This document shows, piece after piece, positions 7,959-17,374 of a stretch of 59,209 nt of DNA (its first letter is position 1; every line of letters starts with the position of its first letter). The translations under genes were made by a program, and so were the position numbers. The stretch is from positions 1 through 59,209 of the forward strand of contig DUQF01000018.1 in NCBI GenBank assembly GCA_012837965.1, written 5' to 3'. Below the pieces are notes generated by a model. The model was not told the DNA's origin, made no database searches, and saw only the letters and a program-made list of their open reading frames with translations. This DNA comes from Clostridiales bacterium (lineage in GTDB: Bacteria > Bacillota > Clostridia > Christensenellales > Aristaeellaceae).

Positions 7959-9123
7959 CGATACACTCCTTCAGGATGCCGATTCCGCACCTGATATCTT
8001 GCAGGGAGGCATTGGAAAAGTTAAGGCGCAGCGTATTTTTGTGCCCGCCTTGCGGATGAAAAGGCTCGCCGGGTACAAAGGCGACGCCCCTGGCAACGGC
8101 CTCCTTAAAGAGCTCTCCGGCATCCATGGATTCATCTAAATGGGCAAAGACAAACAGTCCGCCTTCTGGCTTGGTGAAGCGCTTAATTCCTTGAATGGCT
8201 TCAAGACCGGAGAGCATTTCGTTTAGCTGTTCTTTATAAACGGCGCATATGTGTTTGATATGGGGTTTGAGTTTTCCTTGAATGATATATTCATTCACCA
8301 TCGCTTGGTTGAGCGCTGGGGTTTGTACGTCGGTTGATTGTTTGCAAACAGTCATCGTACGAATGAGTGTCTTTTCAGCTGCGACAAAGCCCACCCGTAG
8401 CCCTGGGGAGATAACTTTAGAGAAGCTGCCCATAAGCACAACCTTGCTGCATTCGTCAAAAGATTTGATGGAGGGAAGGCTTTCACCTTCATAGCGAAGG
8501 GAGTTATAGGGATCGTCCTCTGCAATAAGGACATTATATTTTTGCGCAAGTTTGGCGATTGCCTTTCTGCGCTCAAGGCTTAAAGTAATGCCTGTCGGGT
8601 TTTGGAAAGTGGGTATGGTGTAGAGCATTTTAGGTTTCAGATGCTTAAATTGCTCTTGCAAAAGTTCGGGGATTAAACCATGCTCATCGCTTTTACCTTC
8701 AACGATGTTGGCGCCAAAGATACGCAGGCACTGGATATTACCAATAAAGGTTGGGCTTTCAACGATAACGGTATCCCCTTCATTTAAATAGGCTTTGCAT
8801 AGAAGATCCATCGCCTGCGTGGAACCGGTGATTGGCAAAATCTCTTCCTCTGTTAGCTGTGCGGAAAACACGTCTTTAATGTAGGAAACAAGCGTCTCAA
8901 TGAAAGGACGATAACCTTCGGTCGCCCCGTATTGAAGGAGGACTTTTCCTTTTTCAAGCAGTAAACGGTGTGCGATTTCGGCAAGCTCTTCGTTGGGTAA
9001 AGTTTCTGATGAAGGGTTGCCGCCTGCAAAGGAAATCATGCCAGGCTGAGCGGTTAATTTGAGCAACTCCCGAATGACTGAACCGGAAATATGTTGCATT
9101 CGATTGGATTTTTCAAATGTCAT
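7948..9123 (-). CDS. PLP-dependent class I aminotransferase (2-aminoadipate/LysN-like)
   Basis: A 391-residue fold-type I PLP enzyme of the aminotransferase I/II group related to LysN and the catalytic part of MocR regulators, but without the N-terminal HTH domain. Visible landmarks are SFAGGNPSSETLP near the N terminus, ITGSTQAMDLL, the conserved FQNPTG loop, AEDDPYNSLRYEG, the PLP-lysine loop GSFSKVISPGLRVGF and a C-terminal NTLRLNFSN. The likely reaction transfers an amino group between a broad-range or aromatic/branched amino acid and 2-oxoglutarate. The ATG at 9123 is preceded by GGGGGTG and lies behind a strong minus-strand promoter divergent from the glycogen operon. Confidence 0.88.
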   Translation of the reverse strand: MTFEKSNRMQHISGSVIRELLKLTAQPGMISFAGGNPSSETLPNEELAEIAHRLLLEKGKVLLQYGATEGYRPFIETLVSYIKDVFSAQLTEEEILPITGSTQAMDLLCKAYLNEGDTVIVESPTFIGNIQCLRIFGANIVEGKSDEHGLIPELLQEQFKHLKPKMLYTIPTFQNPTGITLSLERRKAIAKLAQKYNVLIAEDDPYNSLRYEGESLPSIKSFDECSKVVLMGSFSKVISPGLRVGFVAAEKTLIRTMTVCKQSTDVQTPALNQAMVNEYIIQGKLKPHIKHICAVYKEQLNEMLSGLEAIQGIKRFTKPEGGLFVFAHLDESMDAGELFKEAVARGVAFVPGEPFHPQGGHKNTLRLNFSNASLQDIRCGIGILKECIDGR

Positions 9124-9154
9124 AAGACACCCCCATGGTCATGTATTAACACCA

Positions 9155-9183
9155 ATTATAGGCGTTTGGCTTGTTTGCGTCAA
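9155..9183 (-). promoter_or_regulatory. Promoter of aminotransferase-yigZ
   Basis: On minus, TTGACG (9178-9183), a 17-base spacer and TATAAT (9155-9160). Confidence 0.75.
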
Positions 9184-9208
9184 ATGGCATTTTGGAACAT
9201 TCTTTCGG

Positions 9209-9237
9209 TTGCGCCTCCAAGAAGGATATGCTATAAT
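9209..9237 (+). promoter_or_regulatory. Promoter of the glycogen operon
   Basis: TTGCGC (9209-9214), 17 bases, TATAAT (9232-9237), with an extended TGC before the -10. It stands back-to-back with the aminotransferase promoter, about 26 bases apart. Confidence 0.75.
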
Positions 9238-9291
9238 CCAAGTACGATATAGGCAGCACAACGCTGCTGACGAATAAAGCGGAGGCAAAGC

Positions 9292-11343
9292 ATGAATTAT
9301 TACCCGCCCACACAAAAAGATAGGGACGAATTTCACCAAGGCATAAGTAGGTATGCTTACCGGATGTTTGGGGCGCATCCGGCCATGAACAACGACATAC
9401 CGGTTTGGAATTTTGCCGTATGGGCGCCCAATGCTCAGGCGGTAAGCTTAACCGGTGAATTTTGTCATTGGAGTTATGATGCCTTCCCAATGGAAAAGCA
9501 GCACGACGGTACTTGGGAACTTCAGGTCGAACGAAAGTACTTTGATAAGGACTTTGAAAAAGAAAAGCACGACTTTCCTGAAGCGGGGGAGCGCTTGCTT
9601 GCTTACAAATATGCTATCAAATGTGCGGACGGCGTTTGGCGACTTCGTTCGGATCCATATGCCTTTTTTACTGAGCTGCGACCCAATAACGCGAGCATTT
9701 TATATAACTTGGAAGGCTACCAATGGGGCGACGATAAATGGATGCGCACACGTGCCAAGCGCAACCCTTACCGCAGCCCGATGAATATTTATGAACTGCA
9801 TCTTGGTTCTTGGCAGCGTGCTGAGGACGGTTCTTTCCTTAACTATGTAGAAATTGCTGAGCGACTGGTGCCTTACATTAAGAAAATGGGCTATACTCAC
9901 GTTGAGTTGCTGCCGGTTATGGAACACCCGCTGGACAATTCTTGGGGCTATCAGGTAACAGGCTATTATTCCGCCACCTCCCGATATGGAAAACCTAAAG
10001 ATTTAATGCGGATGATAGACTTGCTTCATCAGGCGGGAATAGGTGTCATCCTTGATTGGGTACCCGCTCACTTTCCAAGGGACAAAGTCGGTCTTCGGGA
10101 ATTTGACGGAACGCCCTGTTATGAGCACGCTGATTGGCGTCGGAGTGAAATGAAGCAGTGGGGTACCATGCTTTTTGACTTTGCCCGGGGCGAGGTATGC
10201 TCTTTCCTGCTTTCCAATGCCTGTTTTTGGCTTGAATGGTTCCATGCCGATGGGCTCAGGGTCGATGCTGTTAGCAGCATGATTTACTTAGATTTTTGCC
10301 GCGAAGAAGGCGAATGGCTGCCCAACCAGTATGGTAACAATATTAATTTAGAAGCCCTTGCGTTTATCCGCCGCCTAAACGAAACCATCTACCACGATTT
10401 TCCGGGCGCTATGACCATAGCAGAAGAATCCAGCGCCTATCCTATGGTTACAAAGCCTGTGTACATGGGCGGTCTTGGTTTTGGTTTTAAGTGGAATATG
10501 GGCTGGATGAATGATATGCTTGCCTATATCAAAAAAGATCCAATTTACCGCAAGTGGCATCACGACAAACTTACGTTTTCATTATTCTATGCATTTAGCG
10601 AAAACTATATTTTACCTTTTAGTCACGACGAGGTGGTTCATGGCAAACTAAGCATGCTGGATAAACAGCCGGGCGATTTGTGGCGGAAGTTTGCGGGCCT
10701 GCGTGCCCTTTATGGCTACACCATGGCGCATCCTGGAAAAAAGCTCCTGTTTATGGGTGGTGAGTTCGGACAGTTTATCGAGTGGGACGAAGACCGCCCC
10801 CTTGATTGGTTTTTATTAGCTTATGAGCGTCATCCTGAACTGCACAAATGTGTACGTGCGCTCAACCACTTTTATAAGGCGCACCCTGCTTTCTGGGAGA
10901 TTGAAGACTCTTGGGAGGGTTTTCAGTGGCTTGTTCCCAACGATCAAGATAACAGCGTAACGGTCTTTATTCGACAAGACAGCAAGGGAAAGAAGGTGGT
11001 ATGTTTAACTAACTTTACGCCTCAGTTCATACCGGAATATCGCCTCTGTCTACCAAGCCATTGTATTATCCAAGAAGTGTTCAACACCGATAGGCTGGAA
11101 TATGGCGGTTCAGACCAGCATAATGCCAAGTCTATCGAAGCGGAACCTATTCCCTTTAACGGTTTGGCTTGGTCGGCCATGATATGTGTGCCGCCATTAG
11201 CTACTGTTTACTTCAGCTTGGAAGAAGTGAAAGAAGAAAAGCTCCAACCTAAAAAAGCTAAAAAAGCAGCGGTATCTAAAGATTCCGGCAAGAAACAAGG
11301 GACAAGGGTAGACTCCAAGGAAAAACAAGTTGAGCTACTATGA
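9292..11343 (+). CDS. glgB: 1,4-alpha-glucan branching enzyme with lysine-rich tail
   Basis: A 683-residue GH13 branching enzyme that cuts alpha-1,4 glucan and rejoins it as alpha-1,6 branches on glycogen. An N-terminal CBM48-like domain (VWAPNAQAVSLTGEFCHW) precedes the (beta/alpha)8 barrel: DWVPAHFPRD, the nucleophile Asp in DGLRVDAVSSM near residue 324, the acid Glu in TIAEESSAYP near 377, and the third Asp in FSHDEVVHG near 443. The C-terminal all-beta domain ends near residue 642. The last ~40 residues are an extra Lys/Glu-rich extension (KKAKKAAVSK and similar), not part of the usual enzyme and similar in style to the tail on GlgA. First gene of the operon; ATG at 9292 follows a GGAGG-like site. 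Confidence 0.95.
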   Translation: MNYYPPTQKDRDEFHQGISRYAYRMFGAHPAMNNDIPVWNFAVWAPNAQAVSLTGEFCHWSYDAFPMEKQHDGTWELQVERKYFDKDFEKEKHDFPEAGERLLAYKYAIKCADGVWRLRSDPYAFFTELRPNNASILYNLEGYQWGDDKWMRTRAKRNPYRSPMNIYELHLGSWQRAEDGSFLNYVEIAERLVPYIKKMGYTHVELLPVMEHPLDNSWGYQVTGYYSATSRYGKPKDLMRMIDLLHQAGIGVILDWVPAHFPRDKVGLREFDGTPCYEHADWRRSEMKQWGTMLFDFARGEVCSFLLSNACFWLEWFHADGLRVDAVSSMIYLDFCREEGEWLPNQYGNNINLEALAFIRRLNETIYHDFPGAMTIAEESSAYPMVTKPVYMGGLGFGFKWNMGWMNDMLAYIKKDPIYRKWHHDKLTFSLFYAFSENYILPFSHDEVVHGKLSMLDKQPGDLWRKFAGLRALYGYTMAHPGKKLLFMGGEFGQFIEWDEDRPLDWFLLAYERHPELHKCVRALNHFYKAHPAFWEIEDSWEGFQWLVPNDQDNSVTVFIRQDSKGKKVVCLTNFTPQFIPEYRLCLPSHCIIQEVFNTDRLEYGGSDQHNAKSIEAEPIPFNGLAWSAMICVPPLATVYFSLEEVKEEKLQPKKAKKAAVSKDSGKKQGTRVDSKEKQVELL

Positions 11344-11412
11344 ACATGATTTAATAATCAGGAAGCAGTTATAGTGATGGCTTCTAAAATGCAATAATAA
11401 GGAGGGGTTTTC

Positions 11413-12585
11413 ATGCTTCAGAAAAAACAATGTGTCGCAATGCTGCTGGCGGGGGGACAGGGCTCTCGCTTGGGTGTGCTGACGCGACGCACAGCCAAGC
11501 CTGCTATTCCTTTTGGCGGCAAGTATCGCATCATCGACTTTCCTGTAAGCAACTGTACTAATTCAGGTATTGATGTGGTGGGTGTCTTAACGCAGTACCG
11601 TCCACTTGAGCTGAATGCCTATCTTGGTTCGGGGGCGCCATGGGATTTGGACGTCAATAATGGTGGTGTCTTTGTTTTGCCGCCTTATTCGACGGGTAAA
11701 GATGGTCAGTGGTACTTGGGTACGGCCAATTCTATCTACCAAAACATGGAGTTTATCGAACAATACGATCCGGACTATGTTTTAGTGCTGTCGGGTGACC
11801 ATATCTATAAAATGGATTATTCAAACATGCTCAACTACCATATTGAAAATGAAGCTGATGTCACCATTGCTGTTAGAGAAGTTCCGTGGGAAGAAGCCAG
11901 CCGTTTCGGCATCATGAACACTGATAAACAAGGAGTCATTACCGAGTTTGAGGAAAAACCGGAGAAGCCAAAATCCAACAAGGCCAGCATGGGTGTTTAT
12001 GTATTTACTTGGCCCAAATTGCGCGAATATCTTATTAGTGACGAGCGTGACCCAAATTCTTCCAAAGACTTTGGAAAAAACATCATCCCCACCATGCTGA
12101 ACTCTGGTGAAAAAATGGTCGCTTATACCTTTGACGGTTACTGGAAAGATGTTGGAACCATTGAAAGTCTTTGGGAATCCAATATGGATTTGTTAAAGGA
12201 TCCGCCTCCTATTGACCTGCACGACGATACCTGGCGTATTTATGCCCGCAATGTAGGCTTGCCGCCTCACTATGTCGGCAGAACCGCTGTTGTTGAAAAC
12301 AGCTTGGTTGCGGAAGGGTGTTCTATCTTTGGCGAGGTAAAAGGTTCGGTTATCTCGGGTGGGGTTTTGGTTGAGGAAGGCGCGGAGCTAATTGATTGTG
12401 TGGTCATGCCTGACGCGGTTATCAAAAAAGGTGCAAGGGTTGAGCGTGCCATCATTGCGGAGGGCGCGGTTATTACTGAAGATGCGGTTGTTGGTGAAGC
12501 CACCGGTAACATCGCAGTGGTCGGAAAGAATATCGTGCTTGAAAAGGGGCAAAAAGTCTTGGCTGGCGAACAGGTCGGTCAGTAA
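11413..12585 (+). CDS. glgC: Glucose-1-phosphate adenylyltransferase, catalytic subunit
   Basis: A 390-residue ADP-glucose pyrophosphorylase that makes ADP-glucose from ATP and glucose-1-phosphate, the committed step of glycogen synthesis. The nucleotidyltransferase loop is [21 protein letters not shown], with [12 protein letters not shown], the metal-binding [12 protein letters not shown] and [11 protein letters not shown]. The C-terminal part is a left-handed beta-helix with hexapeptide-type repeats. Start ATG at 11413 follows AAGGAGGGG. Together with the downstream GlgD it should form a mixed tetramer, as described for Bacillus-type enzymes, in which GlgC is catalytic. Confidence 0.96.
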   Translation: MLQKKQCVAMLLAGGQGSRLGVLTRRTAKPAIPFGGKYRIIDFPVSNCTNSGIDVVGVLTQYRPLELNAYLGSGAPWDLDVNNGGVFVLPPYSTGKDGQWYLGTANSIYQNMEFIEQYDPDYVLVLSGDHIYKMDYSNMLNYHIENEADVTIAVREVPWEEASRFGIMNTDKQGVITEFEEKPEKPKSNKASMGVYVFTWPKLREYLISDERDPNSSKDFGKNIIPTMLNSGEKMVAYTFDGYWKDVGTIESLWESNMDLLKDPPPIDLHDDTWRIYARNVGLPPHYVGRTAVVENSLVAEGCSIFGEVKGSVISGGVLVEEGAELIDCVVMPDAVIKKGARVERAIIAEGAVITEDAVVGEATGNIAVVGKNIVLEKGQKVLAGEQVGQ

Positions 12586-12598
12586 GGGGGGAGACATA

Positions 12599-13723
12599 AT
12601 GAAAACAGATATTGTCGGTTTAATTTATACGGGTGATCAAAACGAGCGCTTACGCGAACTTGCCCGTATACGCAGTGTTGCGGCCTTACCTATGTTGGGA
12701 CGCTATCGCTTGATTGACTTTTTACTTAGCAACATGGTCAACAGCGGCATGCATAATGTTGGCGTTATATTGCAGCGAAATTATCAAAGTCTGCTCGACC
12801 AAATTGGTTCAGGACGTGAATGGAACTTGCACGGAAAGCGTGCGGGCCTGACTCTTCTTCCTCCCTTTGCGGGGAGTGATCATGGCAGCAACTATGAGGG
12901 CCTACTTGATGCGCTGAAATCAAATCTTTCTTTCCTCAGGCGAAGTACGGAACGCTATATCGCCGTGTGCGACGCCAATATGCTTTACAGCATAGATTTT
13001 ATAGACTTACTAAAGCAACACCTCGATAAAAATGCGGACTTAACGATGGTCTACACTAAGCAGCGGGATGTTCGCCGCAACGGTTCAGGCAGGTATTTTG
13101 GGCTTGATAATGATGGCTGGATTACCCGACTTGAATTTGACCCCGTTATTCCTCGTTATGAAAACACCTATATTGGTGCGTTCATTGTTCGCAGGGAAAT
13201 GCTGATAGATATGGTTGATCGTGCCACCTCGCAAGGCATGCATCACTTTACCAGAGAGCTTCTGGTTCGAATCTTGCAGGATAAGACCTACAAGCTGGCA
13301 GGCTATGAACTACCCGGACGGGTTTGGTACATTGATTCGGTGGAAGCGTACTACAACGCCAACATGGATGCCTTGAATGTACGTGTGCGGCAGGATTTAT
13401 TTAAACCAAACCGTCCGGTATGGACTAAGCTTTTAGATGGCATGCCCACTCGTTATGCATCAAATGCGAAGGCAATCAATTCACTGATTGCTGATGGATG
13501 CATCATTGAAGGGACTGTTGAAAATAGTATCGTCTTCCGTGGTGCAAAGATAGGCCCCGGCGCAGTTGTGCGGGGAAGCATTGTTATGCAGGATGTTGTG
13601 ATTGGGAGGGATGCGGAGATTGAAAACTGTATTTTTGATAAGGGTTCGCTTGTCAGGGACGGGGGACGCCTGATTGCTCCTCGCGAGTATCCTATTGTTG
13701 TGGGTAAGAATTTGACGATTTAG
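12599..13723 (+). CDS. glgD: Glucose-1-phosphate adenylyltransferase, GlgD subunit
   Basis: A 374-residue paralogue of GlgC and its accessory subunit. The N-terminal loop is degenerate: GDQNERLRELARIRSVAALP replaces the GlgC glycine-rich loop, so little or no catalysis is expected. It keeps YRLIDFLLSNMVNSG, VCDANMLYSIDF in place of the GDH metal motif, and the C-terminal beta-helix. I use the ATG at 12599, 14 bases after the glgC stop and preceded by GGGGGGAG; the frame is open further upstream into glgC, but that part is only shadow. In family members GlgD raises activity of GlgC in the heterotetramer. Confidence 0.94.
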   Translation: MKTDIVGLIYTGDQNERLRELARIRSVAALPMLGRYRLIDFLLSNMVNSGMHNVGVILQRNYQSLLDQIGSGREWNLHGKRAGLTLLPPFAGSDHGSNYEGLLDALKSNLSFLRRSTERYIAVCDANMLYSIDFIDLLKQHLDKNADLTMVYTKQRDVRRNGSGRYFGLDNDGWITRLEFDPVIPRYENTYIGAFIVRREMLIDMVDRATSQGMHHFTRELLVRILQDKTYKLAGYELPGRVWYIDSVEAYYNANMDALNVRVRQDLFKPNRPVWTKLLDGMPTRYASNAKAINSLIADGCIIEGTVENSIVFRGAKIGPGAVVRGSIVMQDVVIGRDAEIENCIFDKGSLVRDGGRLIAPREYPIVVGKNLTI

Positions 13724-13777
13724 TCTTCTTTATCGTATGATAATTGGGCCGATCTTAAAAGGAGGACTGAAAAAACG

Positions 13778-15562
13778 ATGAAGATTTTATTTGCCGCAAG
13801 TGAATGTGTGCCGTTTATTAAAACCGGCGGTTTGGCGGATGTAATAGGTGCGCTTGCGCCGGTATTGGCTAAAATGGGCCATGACGTGCGGGTGATTATT
13901 CCCAAATATTCCGCCATTCCCGATGAGCATGTCAATCAAATGCAACACGTGGTTGATTTTGAAGTGGAACTTGGCTGGCGCAAACAGTACTGCGGCATTG
14001 AACAGCTGCAAAAGGATGGAGTCACCTATTATTTTGTAGACAATCGCTACTACTTTGGCCGTAACTACATTTACGGTTTGGCCGGTGATGAATATGAGCG
14101 TTTCGCTTTCTTTAGCCGCAGTGTACTCAACAGCCTACCGCTCATCGGCTTTATGCCCGATGTGCTTCACGCTCACGACTGGCAAGCAGGCATGATCCCG
14201 GCACTTCTACGCATTCAATATGCGCATTTGCCCGACTATGCAAACATCAAAACCGTTATGACCATTCACAACCTGCGTTATCAGGGCGTATTTGGCGTCA
14301 AAGAGGTTCAGGATGTTTTAGGCCTTGGCGACAGCCTATTTACAGACGACAAGCTTGAGTTTTTCGGCGCTGCCAACTTTTTAAAGGCTGGCATCGTGTA
14401 CGCTGATGAAGTGACTACCGTAAGCCCCTCTTACTCTGAAGAAATACAGACTGCCTATTATGGTGAAAGGCTGGACGGTCTGCTCAGGGCCAAAAAGGAC
14501 CACCTGCATGGTATTCTCAACGGTCTTGACATTGTAGACTACGATCCTGAGCATGATAAGTACATTGCTGCCACCTATAGTGCCGGCAACTTGGAAGGCA
14601 AGAAAGCCTGCAAGAAGGCGTTGCAGGAACAGCTGGGTCTTGAAGTTAGAGAAGATGCGCCCATCATCGCCATGGTTTCCCGTCTAAGCAATCAAAAAGG
14701 TTTAGACTTGGTGGATTATGTCATAGCCGATATTATGCGCCAGGATGTGCAACTGGTTTGCCTTGGCATGGGCGATTCTCGCTACGTAAACCTCTTTAGC
14801 TGGGCGGAGCAGAATTATCCGGGCAGGGTAGCGGCCCGCTTTGTGATGGATCATGCTTTAGCGCACCAGGTTTATGCGGGCGCCGATATTTTCCTGATGC
14901 CTAGCCAGTTTGAGCCCTGCGGCTTGAGCCAGATGATTGCGCTTAGGTACGGCACCTTGCCTATTGTTCGTGAAACAGGCGGTTTAAGAGATACGGTACT
15001 TTCCTATAACGAATTCACCGGTGAAGGCAATGGATTCAGTTTCTTCAACTACAACGCACACGATATGTTACACACCATCGAGCGTGCGCTTGACTATTAT
15101 TGGCATAAACCGGAAATATGGGCAAAAATTCAAGAAAGGGGCATGAGTACCGATTTTTCATGGGATCGCTCCGCTAATGCCTACATTGACTTGTATTCCA
15201 AGCTGATTGGCAGCCGGAAAGAAAAGCCTGTGCCTAAAGCTTCCGAAAAAGCAACGGGCAAACCTTCAAAGACAGAAACCAAGCCTACTGTCCAAGAGAA
15301 ACCTGTAAAGGCCAAGGCCGCCGCAAAAAAATCTGTTGCCACAAAGGCTGTTGAAACGGAAGCTGAGGAGGCTAAAGCTCCAGCCAAGCCGGTTGTTGAG
15401 GAAAAACCCTCAACCCAAAAGCCTGTAGCTAAAAAAACTGTAGCTAAAAAGGCTGTCACGAAAGAGGCTGAAATAGCCGAAGAACCTAAGCGTAAGGTGT
15501 CGGCTAAGAAAGTTTCAAAACCAAAAGCTGCGGCAGACAAGCCCAAGAAGGCAAGTAAATAA
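13778..15562 (+). CDS. glgA: Glycogen synthase with long Lys/Ala-rich tail
   Basis: A 594-residue GT5 glycosyltransferase that extends alpha-1,4 glucan from ADP-glucose. N-terminal KILFAASECVPFIKTGGLAD carries the conserved KTGGL; HAHDWQAGMIP, MVSRLSNQKGLDL and PSQFEPCGLSQMIALRYGT complete the two Rossmann domains, ending near residue 477. That is the normal length of the enzyme. Residues ~478-594 are an additional low-complexity extension rich in Lys, Ala, Pro and Glu with repeated KPVAKK/TVAKKAV-like units, predicted disordered and basic. ATG at 13778 follows AGGAGG. It is the last gene before the operon terminator. The tail is in frame without codon disruption, and its role is unknown. Confidence 0.95.
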   Translation: MKILFAASECVPFIKTGGLADVIGALAPVLAKMGHDVRVIIPKYSAIPDEHVNQMQHVVDFEVELGWRKQYCGIEQLQKDGVTYYFVDNRYYFGRNYIYGLAGDEYERFAFFSRSVLNSLPLIGFMPDVLHAHDWQAGMIPALLRIQYAHLPDYANIKTVMTIHNLRYQGVFGVKEVQDVLGLGDSLFTDDKLEFFGAANFLKAGIVYADEVTTVSPSYSEEIQTAYYGERLDGLLRAKKDHLHGILNGLDIVDYDPEHDKYIAATYSAGNLEGKKACKKALQEQLGLEVREDAPIIAMVSRLSNQKGLDLVDYVIADIMRQDVQLVCLGMGDSRYVNLFSWAEQNYPGRVAARFVMDHALAHQVYAGADIFLMPSQFEPCGLSQMIALRYGTLPIVRETGGLRDTVLSYNEFTGEGNGFSFFNYNAHDMLHTIERALDYYWHKPEIWAKIQERGMSTDFSWDRSANAYIDLYSKLIGSRKEKPVPKASEKATGKPSKTETKPTVQEKPVKAKAAAKKSVATKAVETEAEEAKAPAKPVVEEKPSTQKPVAKKTVAKKAVTKEAEIAEEPKRKVSAKKVSKPKAAADKPKKASK

Positions 15563-15580
15563 CAAATTTCTAATCATCAG

Positions 15581-15611
15581 GTGCCCCGCAAGCAAATGGC
15601 GGGGCACTTTT
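15581..15611 (+). terminator. Terminator of the glycogen operon
   Basis: GTGCCCCGC (15581-15589), a nine-base loop, GCGGGGCAC (15599-15607), then TTTT. It starts about 20 bases after the glgA stop. Confidence 0.9.
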
Positions 15612-15623
15612 GGAGAAGAACGG

Positions 15624-16829
15624 ATGAAAACACAGAGATTATATTATCTTGACGCTTATTTGTGCGAATTTACATCAACAGTAACCGAGTGTACAAAAGA
15701 TGGGGATGCTTATTTGTTAGTTTTGGCTCAAAGCGCCTTTTACCCGACATCGGGTGGCCAACCGCATGATGGGGGAACGATTGACGATGGGCATACCTTT
15801 GCCAAGGTAAGCGATGTATGCATTCGTGAAGACATTGTCTATCATAAGGTGGATCAGCCTTTTGAAAAAGGCGCAACGGTAACCGGGCGCATCGACTGGA
15901 AACGCCGGTTTGACTACATGCAACAGCATGGAGGCGAACATTTGCTGGCGGGCAGTATTTATCATCTTTTTCAGGGGGTGACCCACGGTTTGCATGTTGG
16001 GACAGAGTTTTCCACCATCGACATTACCATGCCTGATGGCAGGACCCGCCTCACAGATGAAGAAATAGATGAGCTTGAATGTTTAGTAAACGACCGCATC
16101 CAAGGCAATAGCCCTATCCGTTGCTGGTTTCCCTCCGATGAAGAATTAAAAAAACTACCCTTACGAAAGCCATCCAGCGTGAGCGAAAATGTGCGAGTAG
16201 TTGCCGCGGGAGACTTTGAAATGGTGCCTTGTGGCGGAACCCATCCAAGGAGTACCGGGGAGCTGGGGCTGTTAAAGGTACTATCAACCGCGCCTGCTCA
16301 CGAAAAAATGCGGGTTAGTTTTGTGGTTGGCAAACGAGCCGTGAAATATCTGCAGGTTACTGCCCGTTCACTTGACTCGGCAGCCAACATGTTGTCTGTG
16401 AAAACGACGCAGGTGCCTGATGCTGTCGTTCGCCTGCAAAACCAGCTTAAGGAAAAGTCGCTGTCTGAAAAGGGGCTAAAAGAAGAATTGGCCGTTTTTC
16501 TTTTTAAAGAAGCCAAAAGCAAGGCAATTGCCTTTAGCGATTTTCAGCTTTTGTATCTTGAATTTGAGTCTGATGAAATGCTTCAAAAAATGTTGGCCGA
16601 ACAGTTGCTGGCCTCTTCGGGTTTTGTTGGCATTCTTTCAAGAAAAGAAGGTGAGGATAATTATCCGCTGTTTGTGTGTTCAAATGATGTTGACTTGGAC
16701 ATGGTTAAACTACTGCAGGCTTGCGGTGTTCGGGGCGGGGGACGCAGGGAATATGCCTCAGGCAAAGCGCGCGGGGATGCCGAGCTTTTAAAGAAAGCGC
16801 GTGTATATTTATTGGATAAACATGCCTAA
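15624..16829 (+). CDS. AlaX-like alanyl-tRNA editing protein
   Basis: A 401-residue relative of the AlaRS editing domain without the synthetase core (AlaX-L type). Proteins of this family hydrolyse mischarged Ser- or Gly-tRNA(Ala) in trans. Visible are the N-terminal AFYPTSGGQPHDGG, the zinc motif HGGEHLLAGS near residue 97, and the second zinc half CGGTHPRSTGELG. The C-terminal ~140 residues, ending GVRGGGRREYASGKARG, resemble a DHHA1 domain. The ATG at 15624 follows GGAGAAG, immediately after the glycogen terminator, so it may rely on read-through or a weak promoter. Confidence 0.9.
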   Translation: MKTQRLYYLDAYLCEFTSTVTECTKDGDAYLLVLAQSAFYPTSGGQPHDGGTIDDGHTFAKVSDVCIREDIVYHKVDQPFEKGATVTGRIDWKRRFDYMQQHGGEHLLAGSIYHLFQGVTHGLHVGTEFSTIDITMPDGRTRLTDEEIDELECLVNDRIQGNSPIRCWFPSDEELKKLPLRKPSSVSENVRVVAAGDFEMVPCGGTHPRSTGELGLLKVLSTAPAHEKMRVSFVVGKRAVKYLQVTARSLDSAANMLSVKTTQVPDAVVRLQNQLKEKSLSEKGLKEELAVFLFKEAKSKAIAFSDFQLLYLEFESDEMLQKMLAEQLLASSGFVGILSRKEGEDNYPLFVCSNDVDLDMVKLLQACGVRGGGRREYASGKARGDAELLKKARVYLLDKHA

Positions 16830-16841
16830 TATAGACACAGC

Positions 16842-16870
16842 TTGCCAAAAGGCTGAAGTTATCATACAAT
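16842..16870 (+). promoter_or_regulatory. Promoter of the GNAT-hydrolase-MurF-like-Ddl group
   Basis: TTGCCA (16842-16847), 17 bases, TACAAT (16865-16870), about 27 bases before the acetyltransferase ATG. Confidence 0.6.
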
Positions 16871-16897
16871 ATACAATGCGGGGGTGTTGAAAACACA

Positions 16898-17374
16898 ATG
16901 CTGCTTGCTTTTGGGAAACGCTCTTTGACGGATGAAAAGATTAAGCTACGGCTTTGGTCATATGGCCCAACCGATAATGATATTGGCATTACCGACGGGT
17001 GCACCTATGATATATACACCAAAGGTATCTTTGGCCGTCGTTGCGGCTATGTCAGTTACCGCCATGGGGAAAGTGAGGCGCTATATTACCTTGGGCATAT
17101 CGGCTATCATGTCGATCCGCTTTTTCGGGGTGAAAGCTTTGCTTACCGTGCCGTGAAACTCATTCAACCGATCATTGTGGCCTATGGTATGCATAGCGTT
17201 ACCATCACAACCGATGTGGACAATATTCCTTCCCGAAAAACCTGCGAAAAGTTGGGTTGTGTACTTGAATCTATTGTGCCCGTACCACTAAAGTTTCGTG
17301 AAGTGTGCATGGGTTCAATGGCGAAGTGTCGATATATTTTACCAATCAAACTGGAGGATGCCGCATGGAAATGA
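16898..17374 (+). CDS. GNAT-family N-acetyltransferase
   Basis: A 158-residue acetyltransferase-fold protein. The segment GYHVDPLFRGESFAYRAVKL fits the acetyl-CoA-binding motif A in a relaxed form (R-G-x-S/G-x-A), and TDVDNIPSRKTCEKLGC is the usual motif B end (N-xx-S-xxx-xE-K-G). The target amine is unknown. The ATG at 16898 has only a weak GGGGGTG upstream. Its last codons overlap the start of the hydrolase gene by 10 bases, linking it to the cell-wall group downstream; modification of a wall or peptide amine is possible but speculative. Confidence 0.82.
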   Translation: MLLAFGKRSLTDEKIKLRLWSYGPTDNDIGITDGCTYDIYTKGIFGRRCGYVSYRHGESEALYYLGHIGYHVDPLFRGESFAYRAVKLIQPIIVAYGMHSVTITTDVDNIPSRKTCEKLGCVLESIVPVPLKFREVCMGSMAKCRYILPIKLEDAAWK

